From Flavobacteriales bacterium (GTDB taxonomy: Bacteria > Bacteroidota > Bacteroidia > Flavobacteriales_D > Crocinitomicaceae), in assembly GCA_015665275.1 (NCBI GenBank), contig JADFAL010000039.1, forward strand, positions 1-64,000: 64,000 nucleotides of DNA, written 5' to 3'. Shown here one piece after another: positions 19,465 to 26,922 of the stretch. Position 1 is the stretch's first letter. Each line of letters opens with the position of its first letter. The notes below the pieces were generated by a model. It was given only the letters and a program-made list of their open reading frames with translations, searched no databases and had not been told where the DNA came from. A program made the position numbers and the translations under genes.

Positions 19465-20930
19465 GGAATCAGCTCACTTACAATTTTAGCGGAGCGCAAA
19501 ACCAACGGAATTCCTCCTCCGGGATGCACGGTGCCTCCACAGAAATATAGGTTTGGATATTTAGGATTGGTGTTACCATGTCGTTTCACCGAAGCCAATA
19601 AAGAATTTGAAGCAGGGCCATATAATGCTCCCATGTAACTTCCAGAATGCTCTTTGATTCGGTCGCAATCCCACCAGTCTTCGAACAAGATGTCTTCTCT
19701 AAGATCGAAGTCAAATTGTTTTTTGAGGCGTTCCGCAATCATGTTTTTCATCTGTTCACGATAAGCTTCGTTTGGCAATACTCCCGCCGGAACGTTAACC
19801 ATTGTGAACCAATTCTGTCCGCCTTCTGGGGCGTCTTCTTTATGCGCTACAGAACTAATGTGAATGTATACCGTTGGTTCATCTGCCAATCTTTTTTCAT
19901 CAAATAATTCTGAAAATTCTTTCTGATAATCTTCAGAGAAGAAAATATTGTGAACGCCGAATTCTTTGACGCCTTTTTCCATGGCCCAATAGAAAACAAG
20001 GGCAGAAGTACTGCGTTCAATTTTTCTCCAGCGGTTCTCCATTTTCGGATTCACCAAAACCTTATTGTAAAAAGTCATGTGATCGATGGCGCAAATAACG
20101 CGATCTGCAGAGACTTCTATATCACCTGAAATCGTATAGGTTTTATCTGATTGCGGGTGAACTTTGACTTCCGTGTTACACAGGATTTCTATTCCTATTT
20201 CGTTTGCGAGGGTGATGAGCGACTCTACAATTGCGCGCATTCCTCCAATTGGGAAATAAGCACCTTTATTAATTTCGACGTGAGAAATAGTACTGTACAG
20301 CCCAGACATTCTGTAAGGATTCGATCCAATGTATGTACCAAAACGATCGAATATTTTCACCATATATTCGCTAGAGAATCGACGTTCATTCAGCTTGTGT
20401 AGTGATTGTCGCACTTCTTTGCGAAGGAAATGTTTGTATTTAGTTGTGAGTTCTTTCTTAAATGCTTTTCTAGCCGTTGGACGCGGGTTCGAAATGAAGT
20501 AATCACCTACTTTTTCGAACAATTCATCACTTTCTTTTAGATAGGTATCGAATTCTTCCCGTCCTTTTGTTCCTGCAACCGCAGCAATTTGTTCACGGGT
20601 CTTTTCGTAATCGGAAGAAAGGGTGATGCTGCTATGATCTGGAAAGTAATAGGTACACGATTCGTCGAGCGGTCCGAAATTGAAATACTCACGCGGATTT
20701 TTGTTCCAAAGTTCGAAAAGCTTGTCAATGTTTGTTGGTTCCGTAAATACGGAGGGTCCTTTATCCCAGCGATAACCGTTCCACTCGAAATCATCTAGTT
20801 TTCCACCAGCTCTCGGGTTCTTTTCAATTATCAGGATTTTATCGAAACGCTTTTTCAGTCGAATGGCTGAGGCTAATCCACTTGCTCCTCCACCGACGAT
20901 AACGACGTCGTAATGATCAGATTTCGGCAT
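19461..20930 (-). CDS. crtD: 1-hydroxycarotenoid 3,4-desaturase CrtD
   Basis: FAD-dependent desaturase of the CrtI family. The Rossmann motif VVIVGGGASGLASAIRLKK is at the N-terminus. The C-terminal block SGSYMGALYGPASNSLLASV, then LYFCGGTVHPGGGIPLVLRSAKI, resembles CrtD more than CrtI, the other desaturase in the operon. Expected reaction: 3,4-desaturation of a 1-hydroxy end group made by CruF. I take ATG 20930 (MPKSDHYDVVIVGGG), which overlaps idi by 14 bp; the longest frame adds nine codons. Function distinguishing CrtD from CrtI is by motif comparison only. Confidence 0.85.
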   Translation of the reverse strand: MPKSDHYDVVIVGGGASGLASAIRLKKRFDKILIIEKNPRAGGKLDDFEWNGYRWDKGPSVFTEPTNIDKLFELWNKNPREYFNFGPLDESCTYYFPDHSSITLSSDYEKTREQIAAVAGTKGREEFDTYLKESDELFEKVGDYFISNPRPTARKAFKKELTTKYKHFLRKEVRQSLHKLNERRFSSEYMVKIFDRFGTYIGSNPYRMSGLYSTISHVEINKGAYFPIGGMRAIVESLITLANEIGIEILCNTEVKVHPQSDKTYTISGDIEVSADRVICAIDHMTFYNKVLVNPKMENRWRKIERSTSALVFYWAMEKGVKEFGVHNIFFSEDYQKEFSELFDEKRLADEPTVYIHISSVAHKEDAPEGGQNWFTMVNVPAGVLPNEAYREQMKNMIAERLKKQFDFDLREDILFEDWWDCDRIKEHSGSYMGALYGPASNSLLASVKRHGNTNPKYPNLYFCGGTVHPGGGIPLVLRSAKIVSELIP

Positions 20931-21441
20931 AATTTTGCGTTCGGTTGTGAACTTCATCGAAAACTATGCGGAACCACGCAGTATACTTCTCCGGATTCAC
21001 TTTCATATCTTCTTCGATTTCCTTCATGGACACATATTTCCACGCTGCTACTTCGTCGGGGTTGATTTCTGGCTCTCCATTGAATGTTCCAAATACTACA
21101 TGATCCAACTCGTGTTCCGTTAGGTCGTTGTCTAATTCTGCACGGTATACGAAATGAAATTGTGGTTGCATTTTCGCTTCTATGCCCATTTCTTCCATGA
21201 GTCTTCGGTTGGATGCTTCTAAAACACTTTCTCCCGCTCTTGGGTGACTACAACAAGTGTTGGTCCAAAGTCCGCCTGAGTGATATTTGGAATGTGCGCG
21301 TTGTTGAAGCAATAGCTCGTTTTGATCGTTAAAAAGGAAGATAGAAAATGCACGATGCAAAAGTGCTTTTTCATGCGCTTCCATCTTTTCCATCTGACCT
21401 ACTTCCTGATCGTTTTCGTCTACCAGAATTACGTATTCCAT
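20917..21441 (-). CDS. idi: Isopentenyl-diphosphate delta-isomerase type I
   Basis: Nudix-fold isomerase interconverting IPP and DMAPP, the building blocks of carotenoids. TNTCCSHP (61-67) carries the catalytic Cys 64; the Nudix helix reads EASNRRLMEEMGI, and HELDHVVFG supplies the acidic pair. 174 residues, standard. It sits between crtB and crtD in the operon, so its expression raises precursor flow together with the pigment enzymes. The end overlaps crtD by 14 bp. Confidence 0.95.
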   Translation of the reverse strand: MEYVILVDENDQEVGQMEKMEAHEKALLHRAFSIFLFNDQNELLLQQRAHSKYHSGGLWTNTCCSHPRAGESVLEASNRRLMEEMGIEAKMQPQFHFVYRAELDNDLTEHELDHVVFGTFNGEPEINPDEVAAWKYVSMKEIEEDMKVNPEKYTAWFRIVFDEVHNRTQNYAEI

Positions 21442-21445
21442 TTGC

Positions 21446-22285
21446 TTAGAGCAAGTTTATTTGATTTCGTACCATTGATTTTGCAAACACTACCATTTTA
21501 GCATTTTTTGGAATTCGAACACGTTCTTGGAGTAATTGCTGAGATGTTTTTTGTTTGATCTTGCGCAGCAACTTTGTATAGTACTTGTAACTCACGTATA
21601 CTCCAAATCGCGAAGATTTCGGTAGCATTTTAATTCCGATCAATGCTTCGTCGAATTCTTTTTGAATTTCATCTTCGATGCGCATTTTGTTTTCAACGCT
21701 TAACTCTCCAGAATGATCGATCCCAGGGAAGTACAATCGGCCTAACTCATGGTAATCTGCACTGTAATCTCGCAAGAAATTAATTTTTTGGAAAGCAGAA
21801 CCGAGTTTCATCGCATATGGTTTCAACTTTTGATATTCATCTTCATCGCCATAAACGAAGATCTTCAAACACATCAAGCCAACCACCTCGGCAGACCCGA
21901 GAATGTATTCTTCGTATGTTGTTTGCTCGTAATCGATAGGATTTAGATCCATTTCCATACTGTGAAGGAACTGATCAATCAGTTGGCGATCGATGTTGTA
22001 TTTGTTCACTGAAGCCTGAAATGAATTCAAGATTGGATTCAAAGAAATTCCTCGCTCTAAGGCTTTGTAGGTTTCCTCTTTAAATTCCGATAGGAGAACT
22101 TCTTTGTCATGATCGTGGAAAGTATCCACAATTTCATCTGCGAAACGTACGAATCCATAAATGGCATGCACATCATCACGAATGCGTTTGTCAAGTGCTC
22201 TTACGCCTGCGTAAAATGACGTGCTGTACTTTTTTGTGACACCACGGGATGCGTTGAAACAATAATCATCGTAAAGTTCTTTCAT
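21446..22285 (-). CDS. crtB: Phytoene synthase CrtB
   Basis: Joins two GGPP to phytoene, the first committed step. Both aspartate-rich motifs are present: D50-E-I-V-D54 in YGFVRFADEIVDTFHD and D173-Y-S-A-D177 in INFLRDYSADYHELGRLYFP. GVRALDKRIRDDVHAIYGF is also typical. 279 residues. Overlaps crtI by 4 bp (ATGA) and lies 4 bp from idi. No geranylgeranyl-diphosphate synthase gene is in the operon, so its substrate must come from elsewhere on the chromosome. Confidence 0.96.
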   Translation of the reverse strand: MKELYDDYCFNASRGVTKKYSTSFYAGVRALDKRIRDDVHAIYGFVRFADEIVDTFHDHDKEVLLSEFKEETYKALERGISLNPILNSFQASVNKYNIDRQLIDQFLHSMEMDLNPIDYEQTTYEEYILGSAEVVGLMCLKIFVYGDEDEYQKLKPYAMKLGSAFQKINFLRDYSADYHELGRLYFPGIDHSGELSVENKMRIEDEIQKEFDEALIGIKMLPKSSRFGVYVSYKYYTKLLRKIKQKTSQQLLQERVRIPKNAKMVVFAKSMVRNQINLL

Positions 22286-23745
22286 AACTCTTTCATTGCA
22301 AGGTTAGCGGCAATCTTCCCTGAAATCAAGGCAGGAGGAACACCAGGTCCCGGAACAGTTAACTGTCCACAGAAGTACATGTGTTTTAACTGCGATTTGA
22401 TTTTTGGTTTCAAATTTGCCGTTTGGTTGAGTGTGTTGGCGAGACCATATGCATTTCCCTTGTAGGCGTTGTATTCCGATTTGAAATCAGTAACGCAAAA
22501 GGATCTATTGAATATGATATCGTCCGAGATATCAGTTCCTGTATGCTCTTTAATTCTATCTAAAATTATGCGCAGGTACTTATCTCGAGTTTCGTTGTCG
22601 TCTTTTAAGTCTGGTGCTACAGGGACGAGAATAAATAAATTTTCTTTTCCTTCTGGTGCAACATTCTTGTCTGTTATTGATGGCGCGCAAACGTAAAAAA
22701 GCGGTTTCTCAGGCCATCCAGGATTGTCATAAATACGTTTACCATGCATTTTCAAATCCTCATCAAAGAATAAGTTGTGATGCTTCAATCCCGCAACCTT
22801 CTTGTCTATTCCAAGATAGAAAATTAAAGAGCTCGGTGCAAGTTTTCTTGAATCCCAGTAATTATTCGTGTATTTGCGGTATTTCTCAGAGATCAAGTTT
22901 TGTTCCGTGTGATGGTAATCTGCACCACTAATGACCGCGTCAAATTTATGTCTTTCTCCATTCGCCCAAATTGCGTCTGCATGACCGTCGACATCTTCGA
23001 TGCTTTCTACAGATGCGTTTAGATGAAATGTAACATTATTTGCTTCTCCAATTTTCTGTAAGGCTCTTGCCAGGGCGCTCATTCCGCCTTCCGGATACCA
23101 TGTGCCAAGTGAGAGGTCGGCATAATTCATCATGGTGTATAGCGACGGAATTTTATCTGGCATTGCTCCAAGAAAAAGCACAGGGAAAGTGAGGATACTT
23201 CGTGCTTTGTTGGATTTGAACCTTTTGTACACATCGCGCTCAACTGACTTGAAAACATCTAACTTCAATGCTTTTGTCAGTGCTTTGACTTTCAAAAGTT
23301 CTCCAATACTCAACCCTGGGTTTTCTAAGAATTCTTCTACCGCCACTTTATACTTGACTGCAGCATCTTTCAGAAATTTCTCCAATTTTTCACCTCCTTT
23401 TTCTTCGAAAGTGTCAAACAGGCCCTTGAGTTCTTCCATTTTGGCTGGAACATCCGTTTTCTCAACATTTTCCCAGAAAACTCTGTAAGATGGATCCAGT
23501 CGCGACAATTTGTAATAATCTTCACGATTTTCACCCAGTTCTTCGAACATGCGATCAATAAGTTCCGGCATCCAATACCAAGAAGGGCCCATATCGAACG
23601 TGAAACCGTCTTTCTGAAACGTTTGTGAACGACCACCGACTTGGCTGTTTTTTTCAAATACAGTCACTTGGTAGCCTGACTTACCTAATTTGCAAGCCGC
23701 ATAAAGACTGGATAAACCAGCTCCTATAATGCCAATTTGTTTCAT
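22282..23745 (-). CDS. crtI: Phytoene desaturase CrtI
   Basis: First gene of the operon. FAD-binding IGIIGAGLSSLYAACKLGKSG at the start; FDMGPSWYWMPELIDRMF; and the C-terminal ADFK-type block VTDFKSEYNAYKGNAYGLANT, then YFCGQLTVPGPGVPPALISGK. These segments match flavobacterial CrtI, which turns phytoene to lycopene in four desaturations. 487 residues, usual length. Its promoter (TATATTTG at 23763-23770) lies next to a large inverted repeat shared with the promoter of the B12-type regulator. Confidence 0.94.
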   Translation of the reverse strand: MKQIGIIGAGLSSLYAACKLGKSGYQVTVFEKNSQVGGRSQTFQKDGFTFDMGPSWYWMPELIDRMFEELGENREDYYKLSRLDPSYRVFWENVEKTDVPAKMEELKGLFDTFEEKGGEKLEKFLKDAAVKYKVAVEEFLENPGLSIGELLKVKALTKALKLDVFKSVERDVYKRFKSNKARSILTFPVLFLGAMPDKIPSLYTMMNYADLSLGTWYPEGGMSALARALQKIGEANNVTFHLNASVESIEDVDGHADAIWANGERHKFDAVISGADYHHTEQNLISEKYRKYTNNYWDSRKLAPSSLIFYLGIDKKVAGLKHHNLFFDEDLKMHGKRIYDNPGWPEKPLFYVCAPSITDKNVAPEGKENLFILVPVAPDLKDDNETRDKYLRIILDRIKEHTGTDISDDIIFNRSFCVTDFKSEYNAYKGNAYGLANTLNQTANLKPKIKSQLKHMYFCGQLTVPGPGVPPALISGKIAANLAMKEL

Positions 23746-23762
23746 GTTAGTTTCGTATTGTC

Positions 23763-23770
23763 CAAATATA
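23763..23770 (-). promoter_or_regulatory. Promoter -7 element of the carotenoid operon
   Basis: Read on the minus strand this is TATATTTG, exact TAnnTTTG. It lies 17 bp before the crtI ATG. The expected -33 position about 19 bp further upstream falls in the left arm of the inverted repeat 23783-23819. Confidence 0.65.
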
Positions 23771-23782
23771 AAAGAAAAAACG

Positions 23783-23819
23783 TTTTGTTTAACTTTTAGT
23801 GGCTAAAAGTTAAACAAAA
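23783..23819. promoter_or_regulatory. 37-bp perfect inverted repeat, candidate operator or terminator
   Basis: TTTTGTTTAACTTTTAG (23783-23799), TGG, CTAAAAGTTAAACAAAA (23803-23819): 17-bp arms without mismatch. It covers the expected -33 region of the crtI promoter and the stop codon of the regulator gene. Contained 10-mers GTTTAACTTT and TTAAACAAAA occur again, 12 bp apart instead of 13, in the regulator's own promoter (24692-24723). On the regulator's strand the repeat is followed by CGTTTTTTCTTTT, so it could also act as a terminator; its low GC content argues for weak termination. Confidence 0.7.
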
Positions 23820-24691
23820 AGTGCTTTTAGGTCCTTTTCGGACTCTATTACTCGCACTCCAGAGGCTAATTTGTTCTTGTATAATGAACTCATGTTGCCG
23901 CTAAGGACTAGGCTCTTGTGAGGAATAACCTTTTCGATTCCTTTCACGATCGTTTCAAACTCCTTTTCAGAAGACTTGGCAATTAAGCTTGTTAATGTTA
24001 AATCCGGCTTAATTTGATCGTAAGAAATTTTTAAATCCTCAAAGGGAACGCTTATTCCAAGGTAGTATACTTGCCAGCCTTCACGCTTGAACATGTATTG
24101 GTATATCAAAAGGCTCAACTCGTGCTCTTCATTTGGAGGAAGGAACATCAAAATCTTCTTCTTGGTCTTCACCTTAACGTCCAACGACGAAATTCTAGAA
24201 AGAATGAATCCACGATAGATGTTGGAAAAGAAATGTTCGTGTCCTACAGAAAGAGAGCTCAATTGCCAAAGTTCTCCCATTTTCGTTAGGAGCGGCACAA
24301 TTGTTCTAGCGAAGAGATGTTCGATGCCATGCTCCTCATAGATTCTTGAAAGGATTCCGTGGATTTTCTCTTCATCCAGCTCGATAATGCTTAACAAAAG
24401 CACATCTACTTCATCATCGTCCCATTTGCGCTCGTTGAGAATGATCTCCTTGGACTTCTCCAAGATTTCTTCATCAGACAAGGCCGCAATCTTTGAGATT
24501 TTTAATCCTTTGGTGTATAATAAATTGACATTCAGGAGCTTTTTCAAGTCCTGATCTTCGTAATAGCGTATGTTGGTGTCGGTTCGTTTGGGGGATAAAA
24601 GCCCATAGCGCTGCTCCCATATTCGAATGGTATGCGCCTTGATATCAGTAAGGTTTTCAAGGTCTTTGATGGAATACTGACTTTTTTTCAT
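23810..24691 (-). CDS. MerR-type regulator with B12-binding domain (CarH/LitR-like)
   Basis: An N-terminal MerR helix-turn-helix (YSIKDLENLTDIKAHTIRIW, then EQRYGLLSPKRT) is followed by a helical and a Rossmann cobalamin-binding domain. The Trp-x9-Glu-His signature of CarH is seen as W142 and E152-H153, and H190 in PPNEEHELS fits the lower axial ligand position. CarH tetramers with adenosylcobalamin repress carotenoid genes in the dark and fall apart in light. The residue after W142 is Gln; Thermus CarH has a His there (His132) that binds cobalt after illumination. The E-x-H-x-x-G motif ends in Ser rather than Gly. Start ATG 24691 replaces a longer frame with 66 unrelated codons. Directly upstream of and codirectional with crtI. 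Confidence 0.9.
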   Translation of the reverse strand: MKKSQYSIKDLENLTDIKAHTIRIWEQRYGLLSPKRTDTNIRYYEDQDLKKLLNVNLLYTKGLKISKIAALSDEEILEKSKEIILNERKWDDDEVDVLLLSIIELDEEKIHGILSRIYEEHGIEHLFARTIVPLLTKMGELWQLSSLSVGHEHFFSNIYRGFILSRISSLDVKVKTKKKILMFLPPNEEHELSLLIYQYMFKREGWQVYYLGISVPFEDLKISYDQIKPDLTLTSLIAKSSEKEFETIVKGIEKVIPHKSLVLSGNMSSLYKNKLASGVRVIESEKDLKALFV

Positions 24692-24726
24692 GTTTAACTT
24701 TACGACTCGTTTATTAAACAAAATTA
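24692..24726 (-). promoter_or_regulatory. Regulator promoter with candidate self-operator
   Basis: On the minus strand the -7 element is TAATTTTG (24719-24726), with TTGG 19 bp upstream (24746-24749). The site GTTTAACTTT (24692-24701), 12 bp, TTAAACAAAA (24714-24723) covers the -7 element and the region up to the ATG. Both 10-mers also occur in the inverted repeat upstream of crtI. Autoregulation by the product is the simplest reading. Confidence 0.65.
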
Positions 24727-24768
24727 GGTTTTTCTTTTCATGAAACCAATTAATCTTCTGTTGATTCT

Positions 24769-24776
24769 TACTTTTG
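24769..24776 (+). promoter_or_regulatory. Promoter -7 element of meaB
   Basis: TACTTTTG, exact TAnnTTTG, ending 4 nt before the GTG start at 24781. Divergent from the regulator promoter in an 89-bp intergenic region. Confidence 0.55.
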
Positions 24777-24780
24777 GATT

Positions 24781-25821
24781 GTGGATAACCCAAATTTAGA
24801 CCGTTGGTTAGAGAAGCGAAAGGCTCGCATGAAGGGCCTATCTTCGGATGCTTTGTTCGACCAAATATTGGAAGGCGACATACAGGCATTAAGTGCAGCC
24901 ATTACTCTAGTGGAAAGCAAGAATGACGGGCATTCCAAGGAGGCACAACAATTAATTCAGCAGTGTTTGCCGCACTCAGGAAATGCCATTCGAGTAGGTA
25001 TTACTGGGGTTCCTGGAGTGGGAAAAAGTAGCTTTATTGAAGCCTTCGGAAAGGTGCTTACAGATTGTGGAAAAAAGGTTGCAGTTTTGGCAATTGACCC
25101 TTCAAGTAGCATTTCTGGTGGCAGTATTTTGGGAGATAAGACCCGAATGGCCAACTTGGTAACCAATGAAAATGTGTTCATTAGGCCCTCAGCGGCAGGA
25201 GAAACATTGGGAGGCGTGGCCAGAAAAACCCGAGAATCTGTAATCCTTTGCGAAGCAGCTGGGTTTGATATTATTCTCATTGAGACGGTTGGTGTTGGAC
25301 AATCGGAAACGGTAGTGAAGTCCATGGTTGATTTCTTTCTGCTGTTGATGCTTTCAGGAGCAGGTGACGAATTGCAAGGGATCAAGAAGGGGATTATGGA
25401 AATGGCAGACGCCCTCGTGATTACGAAGGCGGATGGAGATAACGTGCGTGCCGCGAATCGTGCAAGCCAGGAATACCGTAATGCAATGCATTTGTTTCCT
25501 CCCAATGAAAATGAGTGGATTCCTCAGGTATTTACCTGTAGCGCATTTGAGGGGACGAATGTAGCGCGCGTATTTGAAGTAATTCAATCGTTTGAGAACC
25601 AAGTAGGCATTAACGGCTCGTTTGAGAAGAACCGAAGAGAACAAGATAAGAAGTGGTTGCGCGAAACATTGAACGAAATGTTGCTTCGTGCATTCTACAA
25701 CAACGAATATTTAGGCAAGGCGTTTCAAGAAGCCGAAGAACAAATGGCAAAAGGGGAGGCGACTTCCTTTCAAGCGGCAGAACAGCTGTTCGAATTATAC
25801 AGAAAGCATGGAAAAATTTAA
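24781..25821 (+). CDS. meaB: Methylmalonyl-CoA mutase-associated GTPase MeaB
   Basis: G3E-family GTPase that protects and reloads adenosylcobalamin-dependent methylmalonyl-CoA mutase. P-loop GVPGVGKSS (76-84); switch region LAIDPSSSISGGSILGDKTRM; base-recognition TKADGDN; and DFFLLLMLSGAGDELQGIKKGIMEMAD, typical of MeaB. 346 residues. No ATG is available in the right place; GTG 24781 is chosen because the -7 element ends just before it. Its mutase is not in the window. It is divergent from the B12-binding regulator, so both sides of this promoter region depend on the same cofactor. Overlaps the S4 gene by 14 bp. Confidence 0.93.
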   Translation: MDNPNLDRWLEKRKARMKGLSSDALFDQILEGDIQALSAAITLVESKNDGHSKEAQQLIQQCLPHSGNAIRVGITGVPGVGKSSFIEAFGKVLTDCGKKVAVLAIDPSSSISGGSILGDKTRMANLVTNENVFIRPSAAGETLGGVARKTRESVILCEAAGFDIILIETVGVGQSETVVKSMVDFFLLLMLSGAGDELQGIKKGIMEMADALVITKADGDNVRAANRASQEYRNAMHLFPPNENEWIPQVFTCSAFEGTNVARVFEVIQSFENQVGINGSFEKNRREQDKKWLRETLNEMLLRAFYNNEYLGKAFQEAEEQMAKGEATSFQAAEQLFELYRKHGKI

Positions 25822-26014
25822 AATTGAAGGAGATTACATCGAGTTAATTGCCTTATTAAAAGCAACAGGGATTGCACAAACGGGAGGTCATGCAAAAATG
25901 ATTGTTGATGATGGCGTAGTCTTTCGAAACGGAGAAGTAGAATTACGCAAACGTGCTAAATTAATCCCCAGAGATACGATCCAGATAGAGGATATTACTA
26001 TTGAGCTAATCTAG
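25808..26014 (+). CDS. S4-domain RNA-binding protein (YbcJ-like)
   Basis: 68 residues, a single S4 domain: IELIALLKATGIAQTGGHAKMIVDDGVVFRNGEVELRKRAKL is the usual pattern of small YbcJ-like proteins, which bind structured RNA, perhaps in ribosome assembly. Translationally coupled to meaB by a 14-bp overlap; the pairing has no obvious functional reason. No known regulation. Confidence 0.88.
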   Translation: MEKFKIEGDYIELIALLKATGIAQTGGHAKMIVDDGVVFRNGEVELRKRAKLIPRDTIQIEDITIELI

Positions 26015-26257
26015 TTTCTCAACCGCAAGGGGCGCGAAGGGCGCAAGGATTGTGTTTTAGCTTACTTCTGTGTTAAAGTACGCAACGGATTACGACGTCG
26101 TCATATTCTACTATAGAAATTAGTTTAATCTGAAAGTCTTTAATTGTAAATCGATTGATATTGGCCGCATTTCGACTACGCTCAATGCTCGATCCTTGTC
26201 TTTAAGCGCAGCGGTCTTTCGTCTTTGAGCGAGTTTACGAGCGGTCTAGCGTCTAAT
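26015..26257. other. Intergenic region with dispersed short repeats
   Basis: No gene seen. It holds a G-rich repeat (CGCAAGGGGCGCGAAGGGCG at 26025-26044) and TTCGACTACGCTCAATG (26171-26187), motifs that I recognise as typical dispersed intergenic repeats of Flavobacteriia. No clear terminator hairpin was found. Confidence 0.5.
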
Positions 26258-26788
26258 CTAAAACAACGACTGCACTTCTTCTTTCAACGCTCTTACTGCA
26301 ATTTCGGAAGGCAATTCGCCTATTTCTCCAACAATTTCAAAGATTTTTGAAGACAAATCCATCCCAGTTGCTGTGGCATCCAATTGTTGTCCAGCCAGAT
26401 GCACGATTTTTACCGTTTCATCTTTTGATTTCTTTACCAAATCCCAAGCAGATTGCGAAATAAACATCTGTTGTGCGATGTTGTGTTCGTATTCATTTCG
26501 AATAGCTTCTAACAGTGTTAATTGCATTGCTGAGGCTGGCATTCCCGGATTGTTGTGGCGCATCACCAAGCTATTTGGATGAACACGCTCCATTAATAAA
26601 ATGGCTCTTTGGTAGGCATCAACACGATTCGGCAAGAAGAATTTCTGACGTTCTTTTTTAAGTTCAATTTGCGCATTTCTCATTTCCTTTTCCGACTCAC
26701 GACGTATGAAGTAAACAGCGGTCATAAGAACGGCTCCGGCAGGAACTATAATCAAGGCGATTTGAAAAACAATTTGTGTGATTTCCAT
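26258..26788 (-). CDS. Conserved Bacteroidota membrane-anchored protein
   Basis: 176 residues. One N-terminal transmembrane segment (IVFQIALIIVPAGAVLMTAVYFI) and a soluble helical domain with conserved-looking LPNRVDAYQRAILLMERVHPNSLVMRH and AIRNEYEHNIAQQMFISQSAWDLVKKSK. From memory this corresponds to a family now numbered DUF7935, found in most Flavobacteriales, of unknown role. Monocistronic, divergent from the symporter gene. No catalytic motif can be seen. Confidence 0.75.
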   Translation of the reverse strand: MEITQIVFQIALIIVPAGAVLMTAVYFIRRESEKEMRNAQIELKKERQKFFLPNRVDAYQRAILLMERVHPNSLVMRHNNPGMPASAMQLTLLEAIRNEYEHNIAQQMFISQSAWDLVKKSKDETVKIVHLAGQQLDATATGMDLSSKIFEIVGEIGELPSEIAVRALKEEVQSLF

Positions 26789-26922
26789 GTTCAGAATTTT
26801 ATCGGTACAAATATAGAATTCTAATCAGGACGGAAGTAACAGTTTTTTGTGAGTAAATGTTCCGAGAATCAAATTTTGGCTCGCATATTCTTGGTTTCTT
26901 TACGTTAAATGGAACTGAATAC

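Noticed and set aside
24957-25505. 182-residue minus-strand frame
   Set aside because: Antisense of meaB, whose GTPase motifs are complete.
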